DNA of 64,000 bases from Chersky-806 sp036502405 (GTDB taxonomy: Bacteria; Actinomycetota; Acidimicrobiia; IMCC26256; JAENVU01), in the NCBI GenBank assembly GCA_036502405.1, contig DASXYP010000047.1, positions 1 to 64,000 on the forward strand, in the 5' to 3' direction. The first letter of the stretch is position 1. Each line of letters starts with the position of its first letter. Of this stretch, positions 57,636 through 64,000 are shown piece by piece. The notes beneath the pieces were generated by a model that was not told where the DNA came from, did not search any database, and was given only the letters and a program-made list of their open reading frames with translations. The position numbers were made by a program, and so were the translations under genes.

Positions 57636-58028
57636 TCAGTCCGGTTCGTCCGGCGACGCAGCCTCGGGACGGCGGCCGATCTCGACCGGGCGGGGCTTCG
57701 GCGGCGCGACCGCGTTGCGCAGGAGCTTGCGGGCCTGCGTGACCTCGTCCGTGGCCGGACCGCCGGCGCCCGCGCCCAGATGCGCCGCGGCCGCATCCTC
57801 GACGACGCAGACGATCGCGTCCCAGTCCGCATCGGGCTCGCGGGTGACGGTGACGAAGTCGTTCACGCCGAAGACCGACGCGACGCCGTCGGCCGCCAGG
57901 ACCTCTCGCGCGAACTCCGAGTCGGCGCCTTCGCCGCGCGTCGTGTCGATCCGCTCCTCGAGCGTCACGTCGAGCGTGAACTTCATCGCGTTCGGATTCG
58001 GCGTGGTGGACGGTCGCACGGTGGCCAC
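57636..58028 (-). CDS. Nfu N-terminal-domain protein
   Basis: A 130-residue protein whose first part, STTPNPNAMKFTL, and DGVASVFGVNDFVTVTRE match the N-terminal (Nfu_N) domain of iron-sulfur scaffold proteins; the C-terminal CxxC scaffold domain is absent, so only the accessory half is present. Role unknown. GTG start. A Pro-rich tail ends the protein. Confidence 0.75.
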   Translation of the reverse strand: MATVRPSTTPNPNAMKFTLDVTLEERIDTTRGEGADSEFAREVLAADGVASVFGVNDFVTVTREPDADWDAIVCVVEDAAAAHLGAGAGGPATDEVTQARKLLRNAVAPPKPRPVEIGRRPEAASPDEPD

Positions 58029-58038
58029 GCCCCCGAGG

Positions 58039-58494
58039 CTACGCAGACGCTGCACGCTCCGCTGCCTCGGCGGCATGGGCAGCGAGACCGTCGACGCAGC
58101 GCTGCAGGAACCGGCTGAAGAACCGTCGGAGCACGCCGCCGGTCGCCGGGTACTTCGCGTGGAAGCGGCTCTGCCACCGGATCGTGGTCCCGCCGTCGTG
58201 CGGCTCGAGGTCGATGTCGGCGCGGTACCCGCGCATCGGCAGGCCGTGCAGGAGCGAGTAGCTGAAGCGGCGGTCCGGCACCAGCTCGACGATCTCCTCC
58301 CGGCTGGTGACCCGGCCGGTGTGGAAGAGCCGGATCGCGCCGAGGCCCTCCTCGCCGTCGGGCCCGGTGCGCTCGAGCTCGAACGAGTCGATCGGCGACC
58401 ACGTCGGCCAGGTCACGCCCGACCGCAGGAGCCGGTAGACGAGGGCCGGCGGCGCCGGGGTCCACGCCGTGGCGACGATCTGCTGCTCTGCCAT
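58039..58494 (-). CDS. SRPBCC/polyketide-cyclase-like protein
   Basis: A 151-residue START/Bet v1-fold protein: WTPAPPALVYRLLRSGVTWP, a long sheet ending GGTTIRWQSRFHAK, and a C-terminal amphipathic helix (FFSRFLQRCVDGLAAHA). Binds a hydrophobic ligand. Strong GGAGG ribosome site. Its start faces the divergent TetR gene across a double palindrome, so it is probably controlled by that regulator. Confidence 0.82.
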   Translation of the reverse strand: MAEQQIVATAWTPAPPALVYRLLRSGVTWPTWSPIDSFELERTGPDGEEGLGAIRLFHTGRVTSREEIVELVPDRRFSYSLLHGLPMRGYRADIDLEPHDGGTTIRWQSRFHAKYPATGGVLRRFFSRFLQRCVDGLAAHAAEAAERAASA

Positions 58495-58516
58495 CACGCA
58501 CCTCCGGGGAGCTCAC

Positions 58517-58546
58517 GTACCAATCGGTACATGTACCAGATGGTAC
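58517..58546. promoter_or_regulatory. Tandem palindromic TetR operator
   Basis: Two GTACC-N4-GGTAC palindromes (58517-58530 and 58533-58546) separated by AT, in the divergent SRPBCC/TetR promoter. The second overlaps TACACT (58544-58549), the -10-like element of the TetR gene. Confidence 0.65.
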
Positions 58547-58558
58547 ACTGGTCGCACG

Positions 58559-59140
58559 ATGCGCGCCACCGCGAACCCGACCGACGAGGCGACCGACGAC
58601 CCGCGCGCCCGGCTGCTGGACGCCGCCGTGGAGCACGTCCTGGCCCACGGGTTGAGCGACCTGAGCCTGCGCGAGCTCGCGACGGCCATCGGCACCAGCC
58701 ACCGGATGCTCATCTACCACTTCGGCTCGAAGTCGGGCCTGATCGTCGCGGTCATCCGGAGGGTCGAGGAGGACCAGCGCCACGCCCTCGACGATCTCGA
58801 CCCCGCGTCGCGCCCGCCGGCCGAGACCCTGCGGTTGATGTGGCGGCGGTTCACCTCGCCCGCGCTCGCGCCGCACGAGCGGCTGTTCTTCGAGATCTAC
58901 GGCCAGGCGCTGCAAGGCCGTCCGGGCGCGGTGGACCTGCTCGACGGCATCATCGAGAGCTGGGTCGCGCCCAGCGCGCAGTACGCGATCGACCGCGGTG
59001 CGGATCCCGAGATCGCCCGCGCCGACGCGCGGCTCGGGGTCGCGGTCACCCGCGGGCTGCTGCTCGACTGGCTCGCCACCGGTGACCGGGCCGGCGTCGA
59101 CGCCGCGTTCGAGCGCTACGTCACGCGTGTCGCGAGATGA
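58559..59140 (+). CDS. TetR-family regulator
   Basis: A 193-residue regulator: RLLDAAVEHVLAHGLSDLSL with TSHRMLIYHFGSKSGLI as the recognition helix. Likely binds the palindromes just upstream and regulates itself and the divergent SRPBCC operon. TACACT (58544-58549) lies 9 nt before the ATG, suggesting a leaderless or near-leaderless mRNA. The stop overlaps the next gene (ATGA). Confidence 0.9.
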   Translation: MRATANPTDEATDDPRARLLDAAVEHVLAHGLSDLSLRELATAIGTSHRMLIYHFGSKSGLIVAVIRRVEEDQRHALDDLDPASRPPAETLRLMWRRFTSPALAPHERLFFEIYGQALQGRPGAVDLLDGIIESWVAPSAQYAIDRGADPEIARADARLGVAVTRGLLLDWLATGDRAGVDAAFERYVTRVAR

Positions 59141-59610
59141 GCCAGGTCGGAGTGGCCCTCCGCCCGGCGAAGGTCGACGAGGCGCCGGCGTTGAGCGAGC
59201 TCGCGCTCCGATCCAAGGCGCACTGGGGCTACGACGAGGCATTTCTCGAAGCATGTCGGGACGAGCTCACGGTCCGTCCCGAGCACGTCGCCGGGGGCCG
59301 GGTGGTCGTCGCCACGTCCGGGGCGCGCGTCGTCGGCTTCTCGATCCTCCTCGGCGGACCGCCCCGCGCGGAGCTCGAGATGCTCTTCGTCGAGCCCGAC
59401 GCCATCGGCACCAGGGTGGGATCGGTCCTGCTCGCGCGCCTGCGAGCCGACTCGCTCGCCCTCGGCTGCCGCGCGCTGCGCATCGAAGCCGACCCGCACG
59501 CGGTCGGCTTCTACGAGCATCACGGGGCGGTGCGGGTCGGCGACGAGCCGTCCGCGACGTTCCCGGGCCGCACCCTGCCGATCCTCGAGCTCGACCTCCG
59601 CCCGGCGTAG
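59137..59610 (+). CDS. GNAT-family N-acetyltransferase
   Basis: A 157-residue GNAT: LRPAKVDEAPALSELA, VVGFSILLGG and the acetyl-CoA loop VEPDAIGTRVGSVLL, followed by FYEHHGAVRVGD. Coupled to the TetR gene through an ATGA overlap. Substrate unknown. Confidence 0.88.
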   Translation: MSQVGVALRPAKVDEAPALSELALRSKAHWGYDEAFLEACRDELTVRPEHVAGGRVVVATSGARVVGFSILLGGPPRAELEMLFVEPDAIGTRVGSVLLARLRADSLALGCRALRIEADPHAVGFYEHHGAVRVGDEPSATFPGRTLPILELDLRPA

Positions 59611-59619
59611 CGGGCACCG

Positions 59620-60096
59620 TTACCGGCCGGCGTCGCCGTCCACCAGCTCGCGCAGGATGTCCGCGTGACCCGCGTGCCGGCCGGTCTCCTCGAGCAGGTG
59701 CATGAGCACCCAGCGGAGGTTCACCGGAGGCAGGTCGCCGACCTCCCGGCACTCGTCGTCGAGCTGCGCGGACGCGACGATCGCGTCGACGACCGGCCAC
59801 GCCGCCCGGTACGCGTCGACCGCCGCCCCGATGGTGTCCGAGGGCTGCACCGAATCCGACGGGACGACATCGGCGGGCTCGCCGGCGAAGCGGTGGACGA
59901 TCCAAAGGGACTCGGCGGTCGCCATGTGCTTCGCGAGCCAGAGCAGGGAGGTCCCGCTCGCCACCGGCGACGAGCGCGCCGCGGCGTCGTCGACGCCCTC
60001 GACCTTCCGAGCGAACGACTCGCGCTGGTATTGCAGCAGGGCGAGCAGCGTCGCGCGCTCATCGGCGACGAGCCTCGGCGGCTTGCGGTCGACCAC
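59620..60096 (-). CDS. DinB-family (DUF664-like) protein
   Basis: A 158-residue four-helix DinB/mycothiol-dependent-type protein. Likely metal histidines are in WLAKHMATAESLW and MHLLEETGRHAGHADIL. Such proteins use mycothiol or bind divalent metal. GTG start lies 3 nt from the preceding gene's stop, so the two are coupled. It is not the EgtB sulfoxide synthase, which is far larger. Confidence 0.8.
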   Translation of the reverse strand: MVDRKPPRLVADERATLLALLQYQRESFARKVEGVDDAAARSSPVASGTSLLWLAKHMATAESLWIVHRFAGEPADVVPSDSVQPSDTIGAAVDAYRAAWPVVDAIVASAQLDDECREVGDLPPVNLRWVLMHLLEETGRHAGHADILRELVDGDAGR

Positions 60097-60098
60097 GC

Positions 60099-61073
60099 TC
60101 AGCCCGAGAGCTCGGCCCGGGCCCGCGCGAAGAAGTCCAACGCGGCCCCGCGTTGGTCCGCGTGGTCGGCGAAGGCGGCAAGTCCCAGTGCCGCGAACGA
60201 CCCCTCGTTCCAGAAGGTCTCCGAGTGCGGCGTCCACGGGGACACGTACACGTACGGCTCGGGGTGCTCCGCGTCTCCGGGTGACGCACCGTACGTGGCG
60301 CGTCGGCCGGCGGCTTCGTCGCCGAAGTCGAACGAGAGGTCGAAGTGCTCGGGCCAGAGCTGCACCCGCGCGGGACTCAGGTTCCCCGCGTCGGCGCGCA
60401 GGGCTTCGAGCACGGAGGCGGCGAACCCGAACCAGTCGGCGAGGAACCGCGCGGCCGCACCAACGACGAGCAGGGGAGCATCGGGCTCGAGGGGCGTCGT
60501 CGGGGTGTACACGTCGGTCGGCGCGCCGGTCTGGATTCCCAGCGCGTCGGCCGCGGCGCGGACGGTCGTGAGCGGGTGGAGCGTGGCCGCGCCCGCAACG
60601 ACGTGGGTCAGGCCATCGACTCCGACGCGGACCTGCTCGTCGGCGCCGAAGAACGGCGTGCCGAACCCGCCGCGCGTGAAGCGCAGCCCGATCTTGCCGT
60701 TCGCCCGGTAGCGCGCCGGCGCGACGACGTGCTCGGCCAGCGTGTGCCACGAAGTTCGCGTCGCCACGAGCGCGTCACGGTCCGGGGGCAGCACCAGCGG
60801 CCGCCACGCGCCGAGCCACCGGTCCGCGCACCAGGGCGCGAGGTCCGGCTCGTCGTGAGCCAGGTCGTCCCACGTCGTTGCGGCGCCCACAACCGGCACC
60901 GGAGCAAGCACCGGGCGCTCGGAGCCGTCGGAGTCCTGGACGGGATCGTCGGCGAAGAGCGGTGGCGCGGTCGAGGCGGGTGGCGACGGCTCCAGCACCC
61001 GGACGTCGAAGCGGTCACCCGTTCGTTCCCGGGCCTCGCGCCGCGGGTCCACGGAGGAGCCGTCAGTGCTCAT
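60099..61073 (-). CDS. Hypothetical protein, unrecognised family
   Basis: A 324-residue cytoplasmic protein without signal or membrane segments. Recognisable stretches are ADRWLGAWRPLVLPPDR, GKIGLRFTRGGFGTPFFG and a conserved-looking LWPEHFDLSFDFGDEAAG, followed by YVYVSPWTPHSETFWNEG. The Trp/His/Phe-rich C-terminal part suggests a binding pocket. Coupled to the DinB gene. ATG start with TAGGGT 9 nt upstream and no ribosome site. Confidence 0.75.
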   Translation of the reverse strand: MSTDGSSVDPRREARERTGDRFDVRVLEPSPPASTAPPLFADDPVQDSDGSERPVLAPVPVVGAATTWDDLAHDEPDLAPWCADRWLGAWRPLVLPPDRDALVATRTSWHTLAEHVVAPARYRANGKIGLRFTRGGFGTPFFGADEQVRVGVDGLTHVVAGAATLHPLTTVRAAADALGIQTGAPTDVYTPTTPLEPDAPLLVVGAAARFLADWFGFAASVLEALRADAGNLSPARVQLWPEHFDLSFDFGDEAAGRRATYGASPGDAEHPEPYVYVSPWTPHSETFWNEGSFAALGLAAFADHADQRGAALDFFARARAELSG

Positions 61074-61082
61074 CGGCTGCCC

Positions 61083-61088
61083 ACCCTA
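61083..61088 (-). promoter_or_regulatory. -10-like TAGGGT, leaderless start of the hypothetical gene
   Basis: TAGGGT ends 9 nt before the ATG at 61073. Confidence 0.4.
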
Positions 61089-61202
61089 CGACCGGCATCG
61101 GGCCGGGCCGCTCGCCGTGGCCCTCGCCCTTCGGTCCGTGAGGTTCACGATGATCTCGCCGATTGGGAATCCCCGGCGGCCGGTCGGCCGTTCCTCCCCG
61201 GG

Positions 61203-61230
61203 TGTGACGGACGCCCGGCATGGATAGCGT
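61203..61230 (+). promoter_or_regulatory. Candidate promoter of the uORF/egtA unit
   Basis: TGTGAC (61203-61208), 16 nt, TAGCGT (61225-61230), 25 nt upstream of the uORF start. The -35 match is modest. Confidence 0.4.
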
Positions 61231-61255
61231 TCGTGGGCGATCGAAAGGAGCTCCC

Positions 61256-61342
61256 GTGCTACGACATGCGCTCTCTCATCACATCTACCTCGCCTCGATC
61301 CGCGACGAGGACTGGGTCGCCGCCCAGTTCGGCTACCGGTAG
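61256..61342 (+). CDS. 28-codon upstream ORF directly before egtA
   Basis: GTG-initiated, preceded by AAAGGAG at a 5-nt spacing, it encodes 28 residues (including SHHIYLASIRDEDW and AAQFGYR) and its TAG abuts the egtA ATG. The peptide has three histidines, no cysteine, and natural amino-acid composition. No ribosome site of its own is visible for egtA, so egtA translation probably depends on ribosomes that finish this ORF. I do not recognise the peptide. Confidence 0.5.
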   Translation: MLRHALSHHIYLASIRDEDWVAAQFGYR

Positions 61343-62614
61343 ATGCCGACGCCGACGCAGGACCTCACCCTCGGCCACGCTCGACGCGTCGTCGCCGAGC
61401 ACGGCTTTCTGACCTCCGCCCCCTCCCGCCCCGCCCCCACCTCCCCCGGCGCCGCCCGGCTCGGCATCGAGATCGAGTGGCACACGGTTCGCACCGACGA
61501 CCCCGAACGCGCGGTGCCGTTCGACCGGCTCGAGTCGATCGCAAGGTCGATCCCCCTGCCGGGTCGCAGCCGCCTGACCTTCGAGCCCGGTGGCCAGGTC
61601 GAGCTGAGCTCGCAACCGCTCCCCCACTTCGACGCGTGTCGCGTGATCCGCTCCGACGCCGCCGCGCTCACGACCGGGCTCGCGGCGGAGGGCATCGGGC
61701 TCGTCGGCGTCGGGCTGCTGCCCGGGCCTCGCACGCGCGTGCTGCGATCACCGCGGTACGACGCGATGGAGGCGCATTTCGATGCGCTCGGTGACGCCGG
61801 GCGCACGATGATGCGCCAGACCGCGGCCGTCCAGGTGAACGTCGACCTTGGTCCGGACCAGCAGTCGCCGAGCCGGTGGCAGAGCGCGCACGCGCTCGGT
61901 CCGCTGCTCGCCGCGGTCTTCGCGAACTCGCCGTTCGCGGCGTCGGGGCCGTCGGGCTGGAGCTCGACCCGGCTCGCGGTCTGGCTGGCGCTCGAGGGCG
62001 GCCGCTCGGCCCCCGTCGGCACCAACGGCGGCGCCGGCTCCGCGTGGGCCGAGTACGCGCTGCGGGCGCCCGTGATGTGCATCCGGGTGTCGGACGACGA
62101 GTTCGTTCCCGTCTGCGAGCCGCTGACGTTCGCGGACTGGATCGTCGACGGCCACGAGCTCGGCTGGCCGACCGAGGACGACCTCACCTACCACCTCACG
62201 ACGTTGTTCCCACCGATCCGGCCGCGCGGCTGGCTCGAGCTCCGGATGATCGATGCGCTCCCGTCCGAGTGGTTCACGGTGCCGGCGATCCTGACCGCCG
62301 CGCTCCTCGAGGATTCCGAGGCGTCCGTGCAGATCGCGCGCGGACTGGCCCCCCTCGCCGGCCGTTGGGCCGATGCCGCGCGCGACGGTCTGCGTGACGC
62401 CGACTTCGCCGCGGCGGCGAAGGACTGCTTCGGCGCGGCGCGCCGCGCGCTCGGACGCCTCGGCGCACGGCGCGACATCACCGACATCCTCGAGCTCTAC
62501 CGCGAGCGGTACGTCGATCGCGGCCGTTGTCCGGCCGACGATCTCCTCGAGTCGTGGCAGACGACGGGCCGTCTGACCCCGATGCCGGAGAGCGCGCCCG
62601 CACCCGTCGACTGA
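61343..62614 (+). CDS. egtA: Glutamate-cysteine ligase EgtA (ergothioneine biosynthesis)
   Basis: A 423-residue glutamate-cysteine ligase 2-type enzyme: GIEIEWHTV near the start, LTFEPGGQVELSSQPL, VQVNVDLG and RPRGWLELRMIDALP; the length matches EgtA. It makes gamma-glutamylcysteine, the sulfur donor for EgtB in ergothioneine synthesis. egtB, egtC, egtD and egtE are not in the window; the next gene is unrelated, so the cluster is split. Confidence 0.87.
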   Translation: MPTPTQDLTLGHARRVVAEHGFLTSAPSRPAPTSPGAARLGIEIEWHTVRTDDPERAVPFDRLESIARSIPLPGRSRLTFEPGGQVELSSQPLPHFDACRVIRSDAAALTTGLAAEGIGLVGVGLLPGPRTRVLRSPRYDAMEAHFDALGDAGRTMMRQTAAVQVNVDLGPDQQSPSRWQSAHALGPLLAAVFANSPFAASGPSGWSSTRLAVWLALEGGRSAPVGTNGGAGSAWAEYALRAPVMCIRVSDDEFVPVCEPLTFADWIVDGHELGWPTEDDLTYHLTTLFPPIRPRGWLELRMIDALPSEWFTVPAILTAALLEDSEASVQIARGLAPLAGRWADAARDGLRDADFAAAAKDCFGAARRALGRLGARRDITDILELYRERYVDRGRCPADDLLESWQTTGRLTPMPESAPAPVD

Positions 62615-62678
62615 CCGGGGAGCCGGTCGTCGGCGCGCCCGCTCGACACCTCCACTCCGTCGCGGGCACTGTGGGCCG

Positions 62679-63416
62679 ATGACAGCCGCGGTCGTGCTCG
62701 TCCACGGAGCCTGGCACGGGGCGTGGTGCTTCGAGCCGGTGCTCGAACGCCTCGCGGGCACGGGCGTCGAAGCCTTCGCGGTCGACCTCCCCGGCCACGG
62801 CGCCGACCGGGGCCCGCTCGGCGACCTGCACGCCGATGCGGCACGCGTGCGCGAGGTGCTGGACGGCATCGACCGGGACTGCGTGCTGCTCGGCCACTCG
62901 TACGGCGGCGCGGTGATCACCGAGGCGGGCATCCACCCTGCGGTGCGCCACCTGGTCTACCTGGCGGCGTTCGCGCTCGACGCCGGCGAGTCCTGCATGG
63001 CCGCCGCGATCGCCGAGTCGCAGGCGATGCAGCTCGCGTACGACGGGCCGAACCTCGCGGACGCCTTCGTCCCCCACGAGGACGGGACCATCACCGTCGA
63101 GCCCGGCGGCGCGGTGGAGCTCCTCTTCCAGGACTGCGATCCGGCGACCGCGGCATGGGCCGTCGATCGGCTCGGACCGCAGCCGAGCGTGACGCTCGGG
63201 GACGTCCCGACCGCAGTTGCCTGGCGCGAGCGGCCTTCGACCTACGTCGTGTGCACCGAGGACCGGGGCGTGCACCCCGACCTCCAGCGCGCGCTCGCAC
63301 GCCGATGTGACGAGCAGGTGGAATGGCCGACGAGCCACTCGCCGTTCCTGTCCGCGCCGGATCGGGTGGCCGACCTCGTCGCGGGCATCGCGCGCTCGCT
63401 CCTGCCGCGGGGCTAG
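62679..63416 (+). CDS. Alpha/beta hydrolase
   Basis: A 245-residue hydrolase: VVLVHGAWHGAWCFEPVL is the oxyanion-hole region, the nucleophile elbow is LLGHSYGGAVI, and TSHSPFLSAP carries the base histidine, so the triad looks complete. Resembles the plant-esterase/MenH-like group. No signal peptide. Its TAG shares the CTAG palindrome with the convergent metF stop. Confidence 0.87.
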   Translation: MTAAVVLVHGAWHGAWCFEPVLERLAGTGVEAFAVDLPGHGADRGPLGDLHADAARVREVLDGIDRDCVLLGHSYGGAVITEAGIHPAVRHLVYLAAFALDAGESCMAAAIAESQAMQLAYDGPNLADAFVPHEDGTITVEPGGAVELLFQDCDPATAAWAVDRLGPQPSVTLGDVPTAVAWRERPSTYVVCTEDRGVHPDLQRALARRCDEQVEWPTSHSPFLSAPDRVADLVAGIARSLLPRG

Positions 63417-64000
63417 GGCGCGACCAGTCCCAGGTTCTCGTAGATCTGCCGGGTCGCGGTCGACCGGTTCAGCGTGTAGAAGTGCAAGCCCGGCGCGCCG
63501 CCGTCGATCAACGAACGCGCGAGGTTCGTGGCCTCCTCGACCCCGACCGCGAACACTGCGTCAGGGTCATCCGCGACTGCCTCGAGCTTGTCCGCGAGCC
63601 AGCGCGGGAACTCCGAGCCCTGGAGCTGGGACATGCGCTTGATGCTGCCGATCGTCGTCGCGGGCATGATGCCGGGGATCACCGGCTTGTCGACCCCGTG
63701 ACTACGGAGGCTCTCGACGAGGTCGAAGTAGTGCTCGGCGTCGAAGAAGAACTGGGTGATCGCGAAGTCGGCAGCCGCGAGCTTGCGGGCGGTGTGGAGC
63801 CGGTCGCTCTCGCGGTTCGGCGAGCGCGGGTGCGGCTCCGGGTGCGCGGCGACCCCGACCGAGAAGTCGCCGATGCCGCGGACGAGGTGGACGAGGTCCA
63901 CGGCGTGCTCGAGCTCCCCACGCGGCAGGTCGACGTCCGGCGGCGGGTCGCCACCGAGGGCGAGGATGTTCTCGATCCCGGAGTCGCCGTAGCGGGCGAC
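63413..64000 (-). CDS. metF: Methylenetetrahydrofolate reductase, C-terminal part (runs off the window)
   Basis: The final 195 codons of MetF. Visible are GIENILALGGDPPPD, DFSVGVAAHPEPHPR, the FAD-site FAITQFFFDAEHYF and PVIPGIMPATT, with GAPGLHFYTLNRST near the end. The start lies beyond 64000. The enzyme makes 5-methyltetrahydrofolate for the last step of methionine synthesis, fitting metX and metY in the same window. Confidence 0.93.
   Translation of the reverse strand, partial: VARYGDSGIENILALGGDPPPDVDLPRGELEHAVDLVHLVRGIGDFSVGVAAHPEPHPRSPNRESDRLHTARKLAAADFAITQFFFDAEHYFDLVESLRSHGVDKPVIPGIMPATTIGSIKRMSQLQGSEFPRWLADKLEAVADDPDAVFAVGVEEATNLARSLIDGGAPGLHFYTLNRSTATRQIYENLGLVAP

Noticed and set aside
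59620..62614. Complete ergothioneine cluster
   Set aside because: egtA is present, but the DinB protein is much too short for EgtB and none of egtB, egtC, egtD or egtE is recognisable in the window.

Overview
The window is GC-rich chromosomal DNA, roughly 70% G+C by eye, with third codon positions almost always G or C. It is densely packed: about 63 supportable protein genes, three tRNAs and one small SRP RNA. A WhiB-type iron-sulfur regulator, an acyl-CoA carboxylase epsilon subunit, the ask/asd pair, EgtA (ergothioneine synthesis), AccD-type carboxyltransferase and MmpL/TetR pairs place it in Actinomycetota. An Acidimicrobiia-like lineage would fit, but that is a guess. I see no insertion sequence, prophage, CRISPR array, plasmid or replication module.

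Layout. 0-7.8 kb: metallo-beta-lactamase/NUDIX pair, whiB, a secreted endonuclease/phosphatase, an NfeD-type membrane protein, two ArsA/Get3-type ATPases and a receiver-like protein. 7.8-10.2 kb: tRNA-Pro, a secreted protein and an EAL phosphodiesterase. 10.2-12.5 kb: asd and ask. 12.6-16.4 kb: secreted CocE-type hydrolase, membrane-anchored cyclophilin, S51-like protein. 16.5-33.5 kb: acyl-CoA metabolism, namely hydroxyacyl-CoA dehydrogenase, ethylmalonyl-CoA mutase (with a coupled degenerate GGDEF gene), acyl-CoA synthetase, CoA-transferase, dienoyl-CoA-reductase-like flavoprotein, accD/accE, methylmalonyl-CoA epimerase, crotonyl-CoA carboxylase/reductase and thiolase. 33.7-38 kb: small membrane proteins, then metY-metX. 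38-41.3 kb: recR-ybaB-dnaX and the SRP RNA. 41.5-46.7 kb: two tRNA-Ser genes flanking a methyltransferase, an HD-GYP/LuxR regulator, a BioF2-like acyltransferase and tadA. 46.8-64 kb: transport, envelope and regulatory genes (binding protein, MFS, MmpL, three TetR regulators), SDRs, an Nfu-N protein, egtA behind a short upstream ORF, and the end of metF.

How the genes fit together. Thiolase, 3-hydroxyacyl-CoA dehydrogenase, Ccr, ethylmalonyl-CoA mutase, the epimerase and a biotin-dependent carboxyltransferase cover many steps of the ethylmalonyl-CoA pathway, by which acetyl-CoA is assimilated without isocitrate lyase. asd/ask, metX, metY and metF feed the aspartate/methionine route. c-di-GMP signalling may be represented by an apparently intact EAL protein, an apparently intact HD-GYP protein and a GGDEF domain lacking its signature.

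Main non-coding observations. (1) At least fifteen genes have a TANNNT hexamer 6-9 nt before the start codon and no obvious Shine-Dalgarno, suggesting many leaderless mRNAs. (2) Three tandem 60-bp repeats, each able to form a hairpin with compensating base changes, lie beside a 96-nt interrupted hairpin between convergent genes. (3) A 28-codon reading frame with a strong ribosome site abuts egtA. (4) Several sharp palindromic operators sit in divergent promoters.
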